Shown here in pieces: positions 1 to 7,120 of a stretch of 7,906 nucleotides of DNA (positions within the stretch are counted from its first letter, which is position 1; the number at the start of each line of letters is the position of its first letter). Source of the stretch: Armatimonadota bacterium (GTDB taxonomy: Bacteria > Armatimonadota > Zipacnadia > Zipacnadales > UBA11051); NCBI GenBank assembly GCA_003542955.1, contig DPJP01000450.1:5355-13260 (forward strand). The letters are read 5' to 3'. Position numbers and translations under genes: made by a program. A model generated the notes under the pieces. It made no database searches, was not told the origin of the DNA, and worked only from the letters and a program-made list of their open reading frames with translations.

Positions 1-10
1 GTCGCTCGGC

Positions 11-16
11 TATAAT
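11..16 (+). promoter_or_regulatory. Candidate sigma-70 -10 hexamer (TATAAT)
   Basis: A perfect TATAAT sits at the left edge of a GC-rich window, where such an AT-only hexamer is uncommon. Its matching -35 box would lie before base 1, so the promoter cannot be confirmed. Transcription would start near base 22-24, which would give a leader of over 200 nt before mlaE. A chance match cannot be excluded. Confidence 0.4.
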
Positions 17-22
17 GGCGGC

Positions 23-40
23 GGTGATGGGTTGGTCACC
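23..40 (+). repeat. Inverted repeat at the predicted transcript start
   Basis: GGTGA (23-27) and TCACC (36-40) are perfect 5-bp arms around an 8-nt spacer, extendable by one T-G wobble pair. The element begins almost exactly at the +1 predicted from the TATAAT at 11-16. It could be an operator or a 5'-terminal mRNA hairpin. The arms are short, so chance is possible. Confidence 0.25.
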
Positions 41-158
41 GTGTCCGCGGGCCGGCAGATTCCACATTCTCCAGGTCGTCGAAGCCGCAGCAGTCTCTGC
101 ACTACCCCGCCTGGTCTTGTCGTGCCACTACGGTTGGTTTCCGCTCGCCACTGGTAAG

Positions 159-205
159 CGGCCGTGCGTGACTCCTGCGTCCTGATGAGCGGAGTTGCAC
201 GGCCG
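159..205 (+). other. Long stem-loop upstream of mlaE
   Basis: CGGCCGTGC (159-167) pairs perfectly with GCACGGCCG (197-205). After a G-T wobble (168/196) and a 2-nt bulge, ACTCC (171-175) pairs with GGAGT (191-195), closing a 15-nt loop. That is about 14 Watson-Crick pairs. The flank after it is not a real U-tract (GTTGAGTTTAT), so it is at best a non-canonical terminator of an upstream gene, or a regulatory hairpin of the mla leader. Its 5' arm overlaps the 3' arm of the smaller 141-161 hairpin, so the two folds exclude each other. Confidence 0.4.
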
Positions 206-277
206 GTTGAGTTTATCGGCGACACCACACGCGTACGGTGAGTGCCGGCACGAGCGCGAGACACCGCCGGCCGGCGC

Positions 278-283
278 GGGGAG
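278..283 (+). promoter_or_regulatory. Shine-Dalgarno that favours the TTG start of mlaE
   Basis: GGGGAG ends 8 nt before the TTG at 292. The more upstream GTG at 238 has no purine-rich site in front of it (ACACGCGTACG), so this site supports the shorter MlaE. Confidence 0.5.
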
Positions 284-291
284 CACGGGTA

Positions 292-1059
292 TTGTTCACG
301 GTCATCGGTCGCACGATAACCGGCTTCTTCCGCTTCATGGGAGAGACCCTGATCCTCCACACGCGTGTGCTGTGGGGTATCGTGCGGGGCCGGATCGGGT
401 ACCGAGAGACTCTGGCCCAGATGGCTCACGTGGGCGTCAACTCCCTGCCGATTGTCGTCATCACCATGCTGTTTTCGGGGATGGTGCTGGCCTACCATGC
501 AGCCATCCAGGCGAGCAAGCTCGGCGCGGGAAGTCTCGTGGGCTGGCTGGTGGCGGAGACAATGTGCCGGGAGCTGGGGCCGGCGCTGTCGTCAATCGTG
601 ATCTCCGCGCGGGCCGGCTCGGCGATGACGGCCGAACTGGGGACGATGAAGGTCACCGAGCAGATCGATGCCCTGCGGGCGATGGCCGTCAACCCGGTCG
701 ACTACCTGGTGACCCCCAGGTACATCGCATGCCTGGTGCTGGTGCCGATCCTGGCGCTCATCGCCGATGTTGTGGGGGTGATGGGTGGCTACCTGCTGGC
801 GCTGAGCACCCCGGATGTCAACCCGGTGGCCTATCTGGCCAACATACCCGGCAACCTGGATGAGTGGACGGTGATCGCGGGCATTCTCAAGTCAATCGCC
901 TTCGCGGTCATTATCGCGATTGTCGCCTGCTATGAGGGGATCAGCTGCGAGATGGCCTCGGTGGAGGTTGGCCGAGCCACGACGCGATCGGTCGTCTACT
1001 GCATCATGCTCATCTACGCGGCCAATTTCGTGCTCAGCCTGATCGTCTATCCATCATGA
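292..1059 (+). CDS. mlaE: MlaE/YrbE family ABC lipid transporter permease
   Basis: This is the inner-membrane permease of an MCE-type lipid transporter, which moves phospholipids or related lipids between the inner membrane and the periplasmic MCE protein. The family signature is clear at residues 93-127: RELGP, then ARAGSAMTAELG and TEQIDAL, the cytoplasmic coupling region that docks on the ATPase. Hydrophobic segments lie near residues 51-69, 149-171, 193-213 and 234-253. The product is 255 aa from TTG 292, close to the roughly 260 aa of E. coli MlaE. A GTG at 238 would add 18 Arg-rich residues but lacks a Shine-Dalgarno. The stop overlaps the mlaF start as ATGA, indicating translational coupling. 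No mlaB-type STAS gene accompanies it. The family assignment is firm; the substrate and direction of transport are inferred. Confidence 0.93.
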   Translation: MFTVIGRTITGFFRFMGETLILHTRVLWGIVRGRIGYRETLAQMAHVGVNSLPIVVITMLFSGMVLAYHAAIQASKLGAGSLVGWLVAETMCRELGPALSSIVISARAGSAMTAELGTMKVTEQIDALRAMAVNPVDYLVTPRYIACLVLVPILALIADVVGVMGGYLLALSTPDVNPVAYLANIPGNLDEWTVIAGILKSIAFAVIIAIVACYEGISCEMASVEVGRATTRSVVYCIMLIYAANFVLSLIVYPS

Positions 1060-1865
1060 CACAGAGGGCCGGCGGAGATCACTACGGCGATGTCATCGTC
1101 CGCGTATCGGGGCTTGAGTACGCCGTAGACGGTCGTTTGATCCTCGAGGACATCAACTTCGATGTGCGCGAGGGCGAGATATTCGGCATTATGGGGATGT
1201 CGGGGTCGGGCAAGAGCACGACCCTGCGCTGCCTGATGGGGCTCATCCAGCCCTCGGCAGGCACAATCGAGATCGACGGGGAAGTCATCACCGGGCAGTC
1301 CGAGGATGACCTGAACTCGGCGCGCATCAAGATGGGCATGTGCTTTCAGATGGCGGCGCTGTTCGACTCGATGACGGTGCACGAGAACGTCGCCTTCGGG
1401 CTGAAGCGCCACACGAAGCTGAGCAAGGATGAGATTGCCGGCCGCGTGGCCGAGAACCTCGCCATAGTGGGGCTGACGGGCTTTGAGGACTACATGCCGG
1501 CGGACCTCTCGGGCGGTATGCGCAAGCGCGTCGGAATCGCGCGGGCGATGATCATGCATCCGAAGATACTGCTCTACGACGAGCCGACGAGCGGTCTGGA
1601 TCCGATCACCGCCGGTCAGATCAACGGGCTGATACTGCGCCTGCGGCAGGAGTTTGGAACGACGTCGATAGTCGTGACCCATGAGGTGGACCGGCTGTTT
1701 GCGATCGCAGATCGAGTGATGATGATCGACGAACGCACGGTCACAGCGTGCGGCACGCCGGAGGAGCTGTTCCGCTCGGACAATGAGCGTGTGCGCGCTT
1801 TCGTGGCCGGCGACATGTATGGACCGACGGACATGTGCCTGACGGGGCCGCAGGGCCCGGGGTAG
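1056..1865 (+). CDS. mlaF: MlaF family ABC transporter ATP-binding protein
   Basis: This is the cytoplasmic ATPase that powers the MlaE permease. All ABC motifs are intact: Walker A GMSGSGKST (residues 47-55), Q-loop Q98, signature LSGGM (151-155), Walker B ILLYDEP (171-177, catalytic E176), D-loop SGLD (179-182) and switch H209. LSGGMRKRVGIARA and the MQMAALFDS-like stretch after the Q-loop (here FQMAALFDS) are typical of MlaF/Ttg2A rather than of other importers. At 269 aa it has normal length. The start ATG overlaps the mlaE stop by 4 bp and has no Shine-Dalgarno of its own, so it probably depends on ribosomes finishing mlaE. The final 15 or so residues are Gly/Pro-rich and not obviously conserved. 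Confidence 0.95.
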   Translation: MTQRAGGDHYGDVIVRVSGLEYAVDGRLILEDINFDVREGEIFGIMGMSGSGKSTTLRCLMGLIQPSAGTIEIDGEVITGQSEDDLNSARIKMGMCFQMAALFDSMTVHENVAFGLKRHTKLSKDEIAGRVAENLAIVGLTGFEDYMPADLSGGMRKRVGIARAMIMHPKILLYDEPTSGLDPITAGQINGLILRLRQEFGTTSIVVTHEVDRLFAIADRVMMIDERTVTACGTPEELFRSDNERVRAFVAGDMYGPTDMCLTGPQGPG

Positions 1866-1877
1866 ACAGTCAGAGTC

Positions 1878-1884
1878 GGGGTGA
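1878..1884 (+). promoter_or_regulatory. Possible ribosome-binding site for a shorter mlaD
   Basis: GGGGTGA resembles the GAGGTGA part of the anti-SD complement and lies 8 nt before GTG 1893. It overlaps the GTG at 1881, which itself has only a weak AGAG upstream. MlaD may therefore begin at 1893, with MQNEAKVGAFF, which looks more like other MlaD N-termini. Confidence 0.35.
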
Positions 1885-3527
1885 GTGACAGGGTGCAGAA
1901 CGAAGCCAAGGTGGGGGCGTTCTTCCTGGCGGCGGCGGTGCTCGTCACCGTTGTGTTCGTGTTCCTGGGCGACTATGCGGGCCGCTGGTCCAGCATCATC
2001 ATCGTGGCCCACTTCCGTGATGTCGCGGGGTTGGAGTCGGGCGCCGATGTGCAACTCAGCGGCGTCCGCGTCGGCCGCGTCATCAAGGTTCACCTCGAGG
2101 ACGACGTCGAGTTCCCCGGCCGCCCCGCCCAGGTGACAATGGCAATCGGCCGCGATGTGATACTGTCCGAGGACGACAAGTTCTTCGTCGACCAGGGAGC
2201 AGTTCTCGGCGACAAGTACGTCACCATTGTCAAGGCGCCGGCGGTGCCGAAGACGCGGCTCGAGAACGGCGCGCACGTGGCCGGCGCGGGTCTGGCCGGC
2301 TTGAGCGGCCTGGCACAGGAGACACTGGAACTCATCTCCGATGCCAAGAAGACGCTCTACAACATTGAGTCGACATTCGCGGGGCCGGAGCGCAAGGACC
2401 AGATCGACACCATCGTGCAGAACATCATCTCGACGACCACCCGCGCCGACGCCGTCGCGGCCGACGCCCAGCGCTTTGCCGCATCGCTGGCGTCGATGGC
2501 TCAACAGAACGCCCCGCGCGTCGCGGAGATGGCCGACAACCTGAAATTCGCATCCAAGACGGTTCGCGACACCGCGCTCGTCGCTCAGCAGATGCTGGCG
2601 ACTTCGCCGATCCCGGCGGAACTCACGCGGGCGGCCCAGAACGTGGCGACCTCGACGGAGAACATCGTCAAGTCGACCGAGGACGTCAACGCCATCACGG
2701 AGAACATGCGCGTCGCACTGGCCGATCCGCAACTGCGGGCGCGCATGGAGACGGCTTTGGACAACCTGCAGACGGCGAGCGAGAACCTGTCGGTGCTGTC
2801 GGAGCGCGCGCAGAAGATGCTTGATGACGAGCAGGGCGTCGGCACAGACATCAAGCAGACAATGCGCAATGTCAACGAGGCGACCAGGGACCTGGCCGAC
2901 ACGGCCGCTCACATGAGGGAGCTGTTGAGCGACCCGCAACTCAATGAGGATATCAAGGTGACCGTCGCCAAAACGCGCGAGACCATGGAGCAGGCGACGG
3001 AGGTGACGCAGAAGGCCTCGAGGTCGCTCGACCGCGTGGACAGCACGATGGACGGGGTGCAGAGCGCGATCAGCGCAGTCAGGCCGCTGGAGACGCAGGC
3101 GGCGATGCGCTTTGAGGCGGCGACGGAGCGCGGACTGCGCCTGGACTTCACCACAGACCTGTACTACCGGATGCGCTACGGCGACTACTGGCGTCTAGGA
3201 ATCCGCGATCTCGGCGATGCCGAACGGCTTATCCTGCAGAGGTCGGTGCCGCTCTCGGAGCGCGACGCGTTGCGGGTCGGGATATTCGGCGGCGAGGTCG
3301 GTATCGGCTACGACCGTCTCATCAATTCCAGGACCGCCTTCGAACTGGAGTACTGGCAACCGGACGAGCATATCATAGACCTGCGCACATACTACCGCAT
3401 ACGCCCGGGCCTGGACATAGTCATTGGCGGCAACGACGTGCTCAACGACGCCGATGCTTTCGGCGGGCTGCGGTACTACCTGTGGGGACCCGCCGCCGCT
3501 CCTAAGGATAGGCCCACGCAGAAGTGA
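1881..3527 (+). CDS. mlaD: MCE-domain protein MlaD with long helical region and C-terminal beta domain
   Basis: This is the periplasmic lipid-binding MCE subunit of the MlaEF transporter. One N-terminal membrane anchor (residues 11-30) is followed by a single MCE domain (about 36-119), recognisable by VAGLESGADVQLSGVRVGRV (48-67) and LGDKYVTI (109-116). Residues 145-405 are hydrophilic, predicted helical, with heptad-like spacing and imperfect repeats (DPQL at 282 and 351, each followed by a TENL/TMEQAT-like helix). Residues 418-536 change character: about eight short alternating hydrophobic/polar strands rich in Tyr, Trp, Arg and Gly, separated by polar turns, like a small outer-membrane beta-barrel or part of an oligomeric one. 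E. coli MlaD is only about 180 aa and lacks both later parts. The architecture matches the trans-envelope MlaD reported in Veillonella. The start is GTG 1881 or GTG 1893. The MCE assignment is firm; the barrel is inferred from the residue pattern. Confidence 0.92.
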   Translation: MSDRVQNEAKVGAFFLAAAVLVTVVFVFLGDYAGRWSSIIIVAHFRDVAGLESGADVQLSGVRVGRVIKVHLEDDVEFPGRPAQVTMAIGRDVILSEDDKFFVDQGAVLGDKYVTIVKAPAVPKTRLENGAHVAGAGLAGLSGLAQETLELISDAKKTLYNIESTFAGPERKDQIDTIVQNIISTTTRADAVAADAQRFAASLASMAQQNAPRVAEMADNLKFASKTVRDTALVAQQMLATSPIPAELTRAAQNVATSTENIVKSTEDVNAITENMRVALADPQLRARMETALDNLQTASENLSVLSERAQKMLDDEQGVGTDIKQTMRNVNEATRDLADTAAHMRELLSDPQLNEDIKVTVAKTRETMEQATEVTQKASRSLDRVDSTMDGVQSAISAVRPLETQAAMRFEAATERGLRLDFTTDLYYRMRYGDYWRLGIRDLGDAERLILQRSVPLSERDALRVGIFGGEVGIGYDRLINSRTAFELEYWQPDEHIIDLRTYYRIRPGLDIVIGGNDVLNDADAFGGLRYYLWGPAAAPKDRPTQK

Positions 3528-3538
3528 GCACAATCAAC

Positions 3539-3557
3539 GGGGTCGACGCCCGGCCCC
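3539..3557 (+). terminator. Stem-loop after mlaD, possible U-less terminator
   Basis: GGGGTCG (3539-3545) pairs with CGGCCCC (3551-3557) with one T-G wobble and a 5-nt loop, starting 12 nt after the mlaD stop. No T-run follows, so it is not a canonical intrinsic terminator. It may end or protect the mla transcript before rplI. Confidence 0.35.
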
Positions 3558-3614
3558 CGGCTCAGGCAGTACCGTCGCTGAATAACACCGCTCAATCATG
3601 ACGCGAGTTGACTT

Positions 3615-3620
3615 GGGAGG
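3615..3620 (+). promoter_or_regulatory. Shine-Dalgarno of rplI
   Basis: GGGAGG lies 9 nt before ATG 3630 and is one of the strongest ribosome-binding sites in the window, as expected for a ribosomal protein gene. I see no convincing promoter in 3528-3614; TTGACT at 3608-3613 has no -10 partner upstream of the gene. Confidence 0.7.
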
Positions 3621-3629
3621 ACATTTCCG

Positions 3630-4259
3630 ATGCGAGTTATCTTTCTGCAAGATGTCGAGAGAGTAGGCCACGAGGGGGAAATCGGCGATGTTGCGGACGG
3701 CTACGCGCGCAACTACCTGATACCCAGGGGTCTGGCCGTGAAAGCATCCAAGGGCGCAATGCTGGAACTCGAGCAGCGCCGCAGCGCAATCGAGAAGCGC
3801 CAGGCCGAGAAGGAGTCAAGCGCCGAAGCGCTGGCGGGCGACCTTGGCGGCAAGACGATCGTCGTCAAAGCGACCGCCGGCGAGGGCCAGCGGCTGCACG
3901 GCCAGGTCACCGCGCAGCAGATCGCCGACGCGGTGCTCGAGCAACTCGGCTTCGAGATTGACCGGCGCGACATCGAGATCGCCGAGCCGATCAGGCTGCT
4001 GGGCGACTACCTCATCGGCGCACGCCTCTACAAGGAGGTCAAGGCGCAGCTGCCAATCTCGGTTGTCGCCGCCGAGGGCTCGGGCCGCTCGCCCGACGAA
4101 CTCCCCGAGGAGGACCAGCCGCAGCCGAAGGCAGCGGCCGAGGCCGAAGCTGAGCCCGAGGTCGAGCCTGAAGCTGAGCCTGAACCGGAGACCGAGGTCG
4201 AGGCGGATGCCGAGGACGTAGCGGATGAAGAAGAGCCCGAGACCGAGGATGAGCAGTAG
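3630..4259 (+). CDS. rplI: 50S ribosomal protein L9 (bL9) with acidic C-terminal extension
   Basis: bL9 binds 23S rRNA near the L1 stalk and helps maintain reading frame. The L9 signature is present at residues 16-34 (GEIGDVADGYARNYLIPRG), followed by the long connecting helix (about 41-75) and the C-terminal domain (about 76-148). The usual family length is about 148-150 aa, whereas this protein has 209. Residues 151-209 form an extra tail with 27 Asp/Glu and only two basic residues, largely alternating Glu with Ala, Pro or Val. The DNA under the tail is an imperfect GAG/GCC-type repeat; GAAGCTGAGCC recurs at 4146 and 4170. dnaB follows, the common rplI-dnaB order, but rpsF, ssb and rpsR are not upstream. 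The L9 call is firm; the tail's role is unknown. Confidence 0.96.
   Translation: MRVIFLQDVERVGHEGEIGDVADGYARNYLIPRGLAVKASKGAMLELEQRRSAIEKRQAEKESSAEALAGDLGGKTIVVKATAGEGQRLHGQVTAQQIADAVLEQLGFEIDRRDIEIAEPIRLLGDYLIGARLYKEVKAQLPISVVAAEGSGRSPDELPEEDQPQPKAAAEAEAEPEVEPEAEPEPETEVEADAEDVADEEEPETEDEQ
4135..4250 (+). repeat. Low-complexity Glu-coding repeat in the rplI 3' end
   Basis: Short units of Glu codons alternating with Ala, Pro or Val codons repeat imperfectly. GAAGCTGAGCC occurs at 4146-4156 and 4170-4180 (24-nt period), and CGAGGTCGAG at 4157-4166 and 4193-4202 (36-nt period). Such tracts can change length by slippage, in frame here because the periods are multiples of three. Confidence 0.6.
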
Positions 4260-4275
4260 GCAGGGTTGACTGGAA

Positions 4276-4308
4276 CCGCGGACACAGCCGCGGGTGGTGT
4301 CTCCGCGG
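4276..4308 (+). other. Stem-loop with three CCGCGG copies between rplI and dnaB
   Basis: CCGCGGACAC (4276-4285) pairs with GTGT (4297-4300) and CCGCGG (4303-4308), leaving a 2-nt bulge. The loop contains a third CCGCGG (4288-4293), so alternative pairings are possible because each copy is self-complementary. No T-run follows. The structure ends 13 nt before the dnaB Shine-Dalgarno and could tune dnaB expression relative to L9. Confidence 0.4.
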
Positions 4309-4321
4309 AAGGGGACCGGCG

Positions 4322-4328
4322 AAGGAGG
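4322..4328 (+). promoter_or_regulatory. Shine-Dalgarno that sets the dnaB start
   Basis: AAGGAGG is a near-perfect site, 10 nt before GTG 4339 and only 1 nt before GTG 4330. It lies downstream of the longest-frame GTG at 4294, making 4339 the most likely start. Confidence 0.65.
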
Positions 4329-4338
4329 CGTGCGGACA

Positions 4339-5766
4339 GTGCCGGATGATGGCAGACAGGACACGTCACAGCGCGTGTCGGGGTCACTGCCGCCGCAGGA
4401 CCTGGACGCCGAACAGGCGACCCTGGGCTCGATGCTGCTGGACAACTCCGCGGCCAGTCAGGCCGTCAACACGCTGACGGCCGAGGACTTCTATCGGCAG
4501 GCGCATCAGCAGGTGTTCGCGGCGATGTACAGGGTCGCGGAGCGGGGGGAGCCGGTTGACCTGGTAACCGTCGCCGCCGAGCTGCGCCGCATGGACCAGC
4601 TCGAGGAGGTGGGCGGAGGCGAGTACCTGCTGGCACTCATGCAGCTCGTGCCGACGACCGCCCACATTGGGCTGTATGCCGATATCGTGGCGCAGAAGTC
4701 GCTCCTGCGCAAGCTGATCAGCGCCGGCGCCGACATTCAGGCGATGGCCTACGACAACCCCGACGACGTCGGCGCGCTGCTGGACCGGGCGGAGGCCAAG
4801 ATATTCCAGCTCGCCGAGCGCCGCGTGTCGAGCGACTTCGAGCACATCGGCCCGCTGGTGACGGAGACCTTCGACAAGCTGGACGAGGCCTACCGGCGCT
4901 CGGGCTCGATGTCGGGCATTCCTACGGGCCTCAAGGGGCTCGACAAGCTGACGCAGGGCATGCAGAATGGCGATCTGGTGATCGTCGCCGGCCGTCCCTC
5001 GATGGGCAAGACGTCGCTGGCAATCAACAACCTCGGCCTGCACGCGGCCATCTCCGCGAAGGTGCCGGTCGGCATCTTCAGCCTCGAGATGTCCAAGATG
5101 ATGCTCACCGAGTCGATGCTGTGCAGCCTGGCGAAGGTCAACTCCTGGCGCCTGCGCCAGGGGATGGGGCACGAGCAGGACTGGCAGCGCATCGGCCAGG
5201 CGCTGTCCGTGCTCCCCGATGCCCCGATCTACATCGACGACACCCCCGGCCTGCCGATCATGGAATTGCGCTCGAAGGCGCGCCGTCTGAAGGCGCGATC
5301 CGACATCGGCCTGATCATCGTCGACTACCTGCAACTGATCGGCGGCGAGACGCGGGGCACGTATGAGAACCGCCACCAGGAGGTCTCGGGCGTCGCCAGG
5401 GCCCTCAAGGGCGTCGCGCGCGAACTCGACATCCCGATTGTGGTGCTCTCCCAGCTGAGCCGCCGGGTCGAGCAGCGCGAGAACAAGCGACCGATCCTCT
5501 CCGACCTCGCCGAGAGCGGCTCCATCGAGGCGGAGGCCGACGTGGTGACATTCCTCTTCCGCCCCGCCTACTACAAGCAGCGCGAGGCGCGAGAGAAGGC
5601 GGCCCAGCAGGGAGAGACACCCCCACCGGAGGCCGCCGAGGACATGGATACCCCCGACCAGGCGGAGATCATCATCGCCAAGCACCGCAACGGCCCGGTC
5701 GGGACGGTGGATGTGATATTCGACAAGAAGTACCGCGTCTTCGCCGACATCGACCCCTACGCATAG
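4339..5766 (+). CDS. dnaB: Replicative DNA helicase DnaB
   Basis: DnaB is the hexameric 5'-3' helicase that unwinds DNA at the replication fork and contacts primase. Numbered from GTG 4339 (475 aa), the N-terminal DnaB domain covers about residues 18-125 (PPQDLDAEQATLGSMLLD). The RecA-like domain has Walker A GRPSMGKTS (218-226), Walker B IIVDYLQL (326-333) and the Arg-finger segment AKHRNGPVGTV (447-457). No intein interrupts these sites. Two details are odd: SDLAESGSIEAEAD (388-401) has Ala where most DnaB have Arg (DLRESGS), and about 20 extra residues rich in Glu, Ala and Pro (416-437) lie between the FRPAYY strand and the AEIIIAKHRNG strand. A GTG at 4294 would add 15 residues but leaves the strong Shine-Dalgarno inside the gene. 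Identity is firm. Confidence 0.96.
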   Translation: MPDDGRQDTSQRVSGSLPPQDLDAEQATLGSMLLDNSAASQAVNTLTAEDFYRQAHQQVFAAMYRVAERGEPVDLVTVAAELRRMDQLEEVGGGEYLLALMQLVPTTAHIGLYADIVAQKSLLRKLISAGADIQAMAYDNPDDVGALLDRAEAKIFQLAERRVSSDFEHIGPLVTETFDKLDEAYRRSGSMSGIPTGLKGLDKLTQGMQNGDLVIVAGRPSMGKTSLAINNLGLHAAISAKVPVGIFSLEMSKMMLTESMLCSLAKVNSWRLRQGMGHEQDWQRIGQALSVLPDAPIYIDDTPGLPIMELRSKARRLKARSDIGLIIVDYLQLIGGETRGTYENRHQEVSGVARALKGVARELDIPIVVLSQLSRRVEQRENKRPILSDLAESGSIEAEADVVTFLFRPAYYKQREAREKAAQQGETPPPEAAEDMDTPDQAEIIIAKHRNGPVGTVDVIFDKKYRVFADIDPYA

Positions 5767-5768
5767 GG

Positions 5769-5787
5769 GTCGGCCCTGGGTGCCGGC
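5769..5787 (+). terminator. Stem-loop just after dnaB, possible U-less terminator
   Basis: GTCGGC (5769-5774) pairs with GCCGGC (5782-5787), with one T-G wobble and a 7-nt loop, beginning 2 nt after the dnaB stop. There is no T-run. It could mark the boundary between the rplI-dnaB and pur units, or be chance in GC-rich DNA. Confidence 0.25.
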
Positions 5788-5825
5788 AGAGCCGCGAAGC
5801 CAACTCGATGAGCAGGTGAGAGAAG

Positions 5826-7106
<1,281 letters not shown>

Positions 7107-7108
7107 AC

Positions 7109-7114
7109 GGAGGG
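7109..7114 (+). promoter_or_regulatory. Shine-Dalgarno of purE
   Basis: GGAGGG lies 6 nt before GTG 7121 and supports that GTG as the start; it falls 2 nt after the purD stop. Confidence 0.65.
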
Positions 7115-7120
7115 CTGCAC

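Larger units (their letters stand above)
17..237 (+). other. Non-coding, possibly structured leader upstream of mlaE
   Basis: No convincing coding region is visible here on either strand; the reverse open frame over it has an arginine/proline-rich, low-complexity product and looks like a GC artefact. By eye the stretch folds into several helices: CCAGGT 71-76 with GCCTGG 109-114, enclosing GCAG 90-93 with CTGC 97-100; CCGCT 141-145 with AGCGG 157-161; and the long stem at 159-205. It matches no RNA family I know: there is no tRNA, SRP RNA, RNase P or recognisable riboswitch core. It could be the 5' UTR of the mla operon, or the tail of an upstream gene's 3' UTR. Confidence 0.35.

Noticed and set aside
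147..154. GCCACTGG resembling the B12 box of cobalamin riboswitches
   Set aside because: The other conserved cobalamin riboswitch blocks (GGTGAAATCC-like and GGGAAGGCG-like) are absent on this strand.
182..205. CTGATGA at 182-188 suggesting a hammerhead ribozyme
   Set aside because: There is no GAAA after a second stem and no matching cleavage site; the motif simply sits in the loop of the 159-205 hairpin.
265..276. 12-bp palindrome CGCCGGCCGGCG as an operator
   Set aside because: All-GC palindromes of this size are expected by chance a few times in a GC-rich window this long; it is mentioned only in relation to the mlaE start.
1047..2939. 630-codon open frame on the - strand opposite mlaF and mlaD
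   Set aside because: It lies antisense to two well-recognised genes, is rich in Arg, His, Val, Leu and Asp as expected from reverse-frame GC codons, and shows no known motif.
4266..4271. TTGACT as a -35 box for dnaB (and another at 3608-3613 for rplI)
   Set aside because: Neither has a plausible -10 hexamer 16-18 nt downstream.
4339..5766. Intein in dnaB
   Set aside because: The Walker A and Walker B regions, the usual intein sites, are uninterrupted and the protein has normal length.
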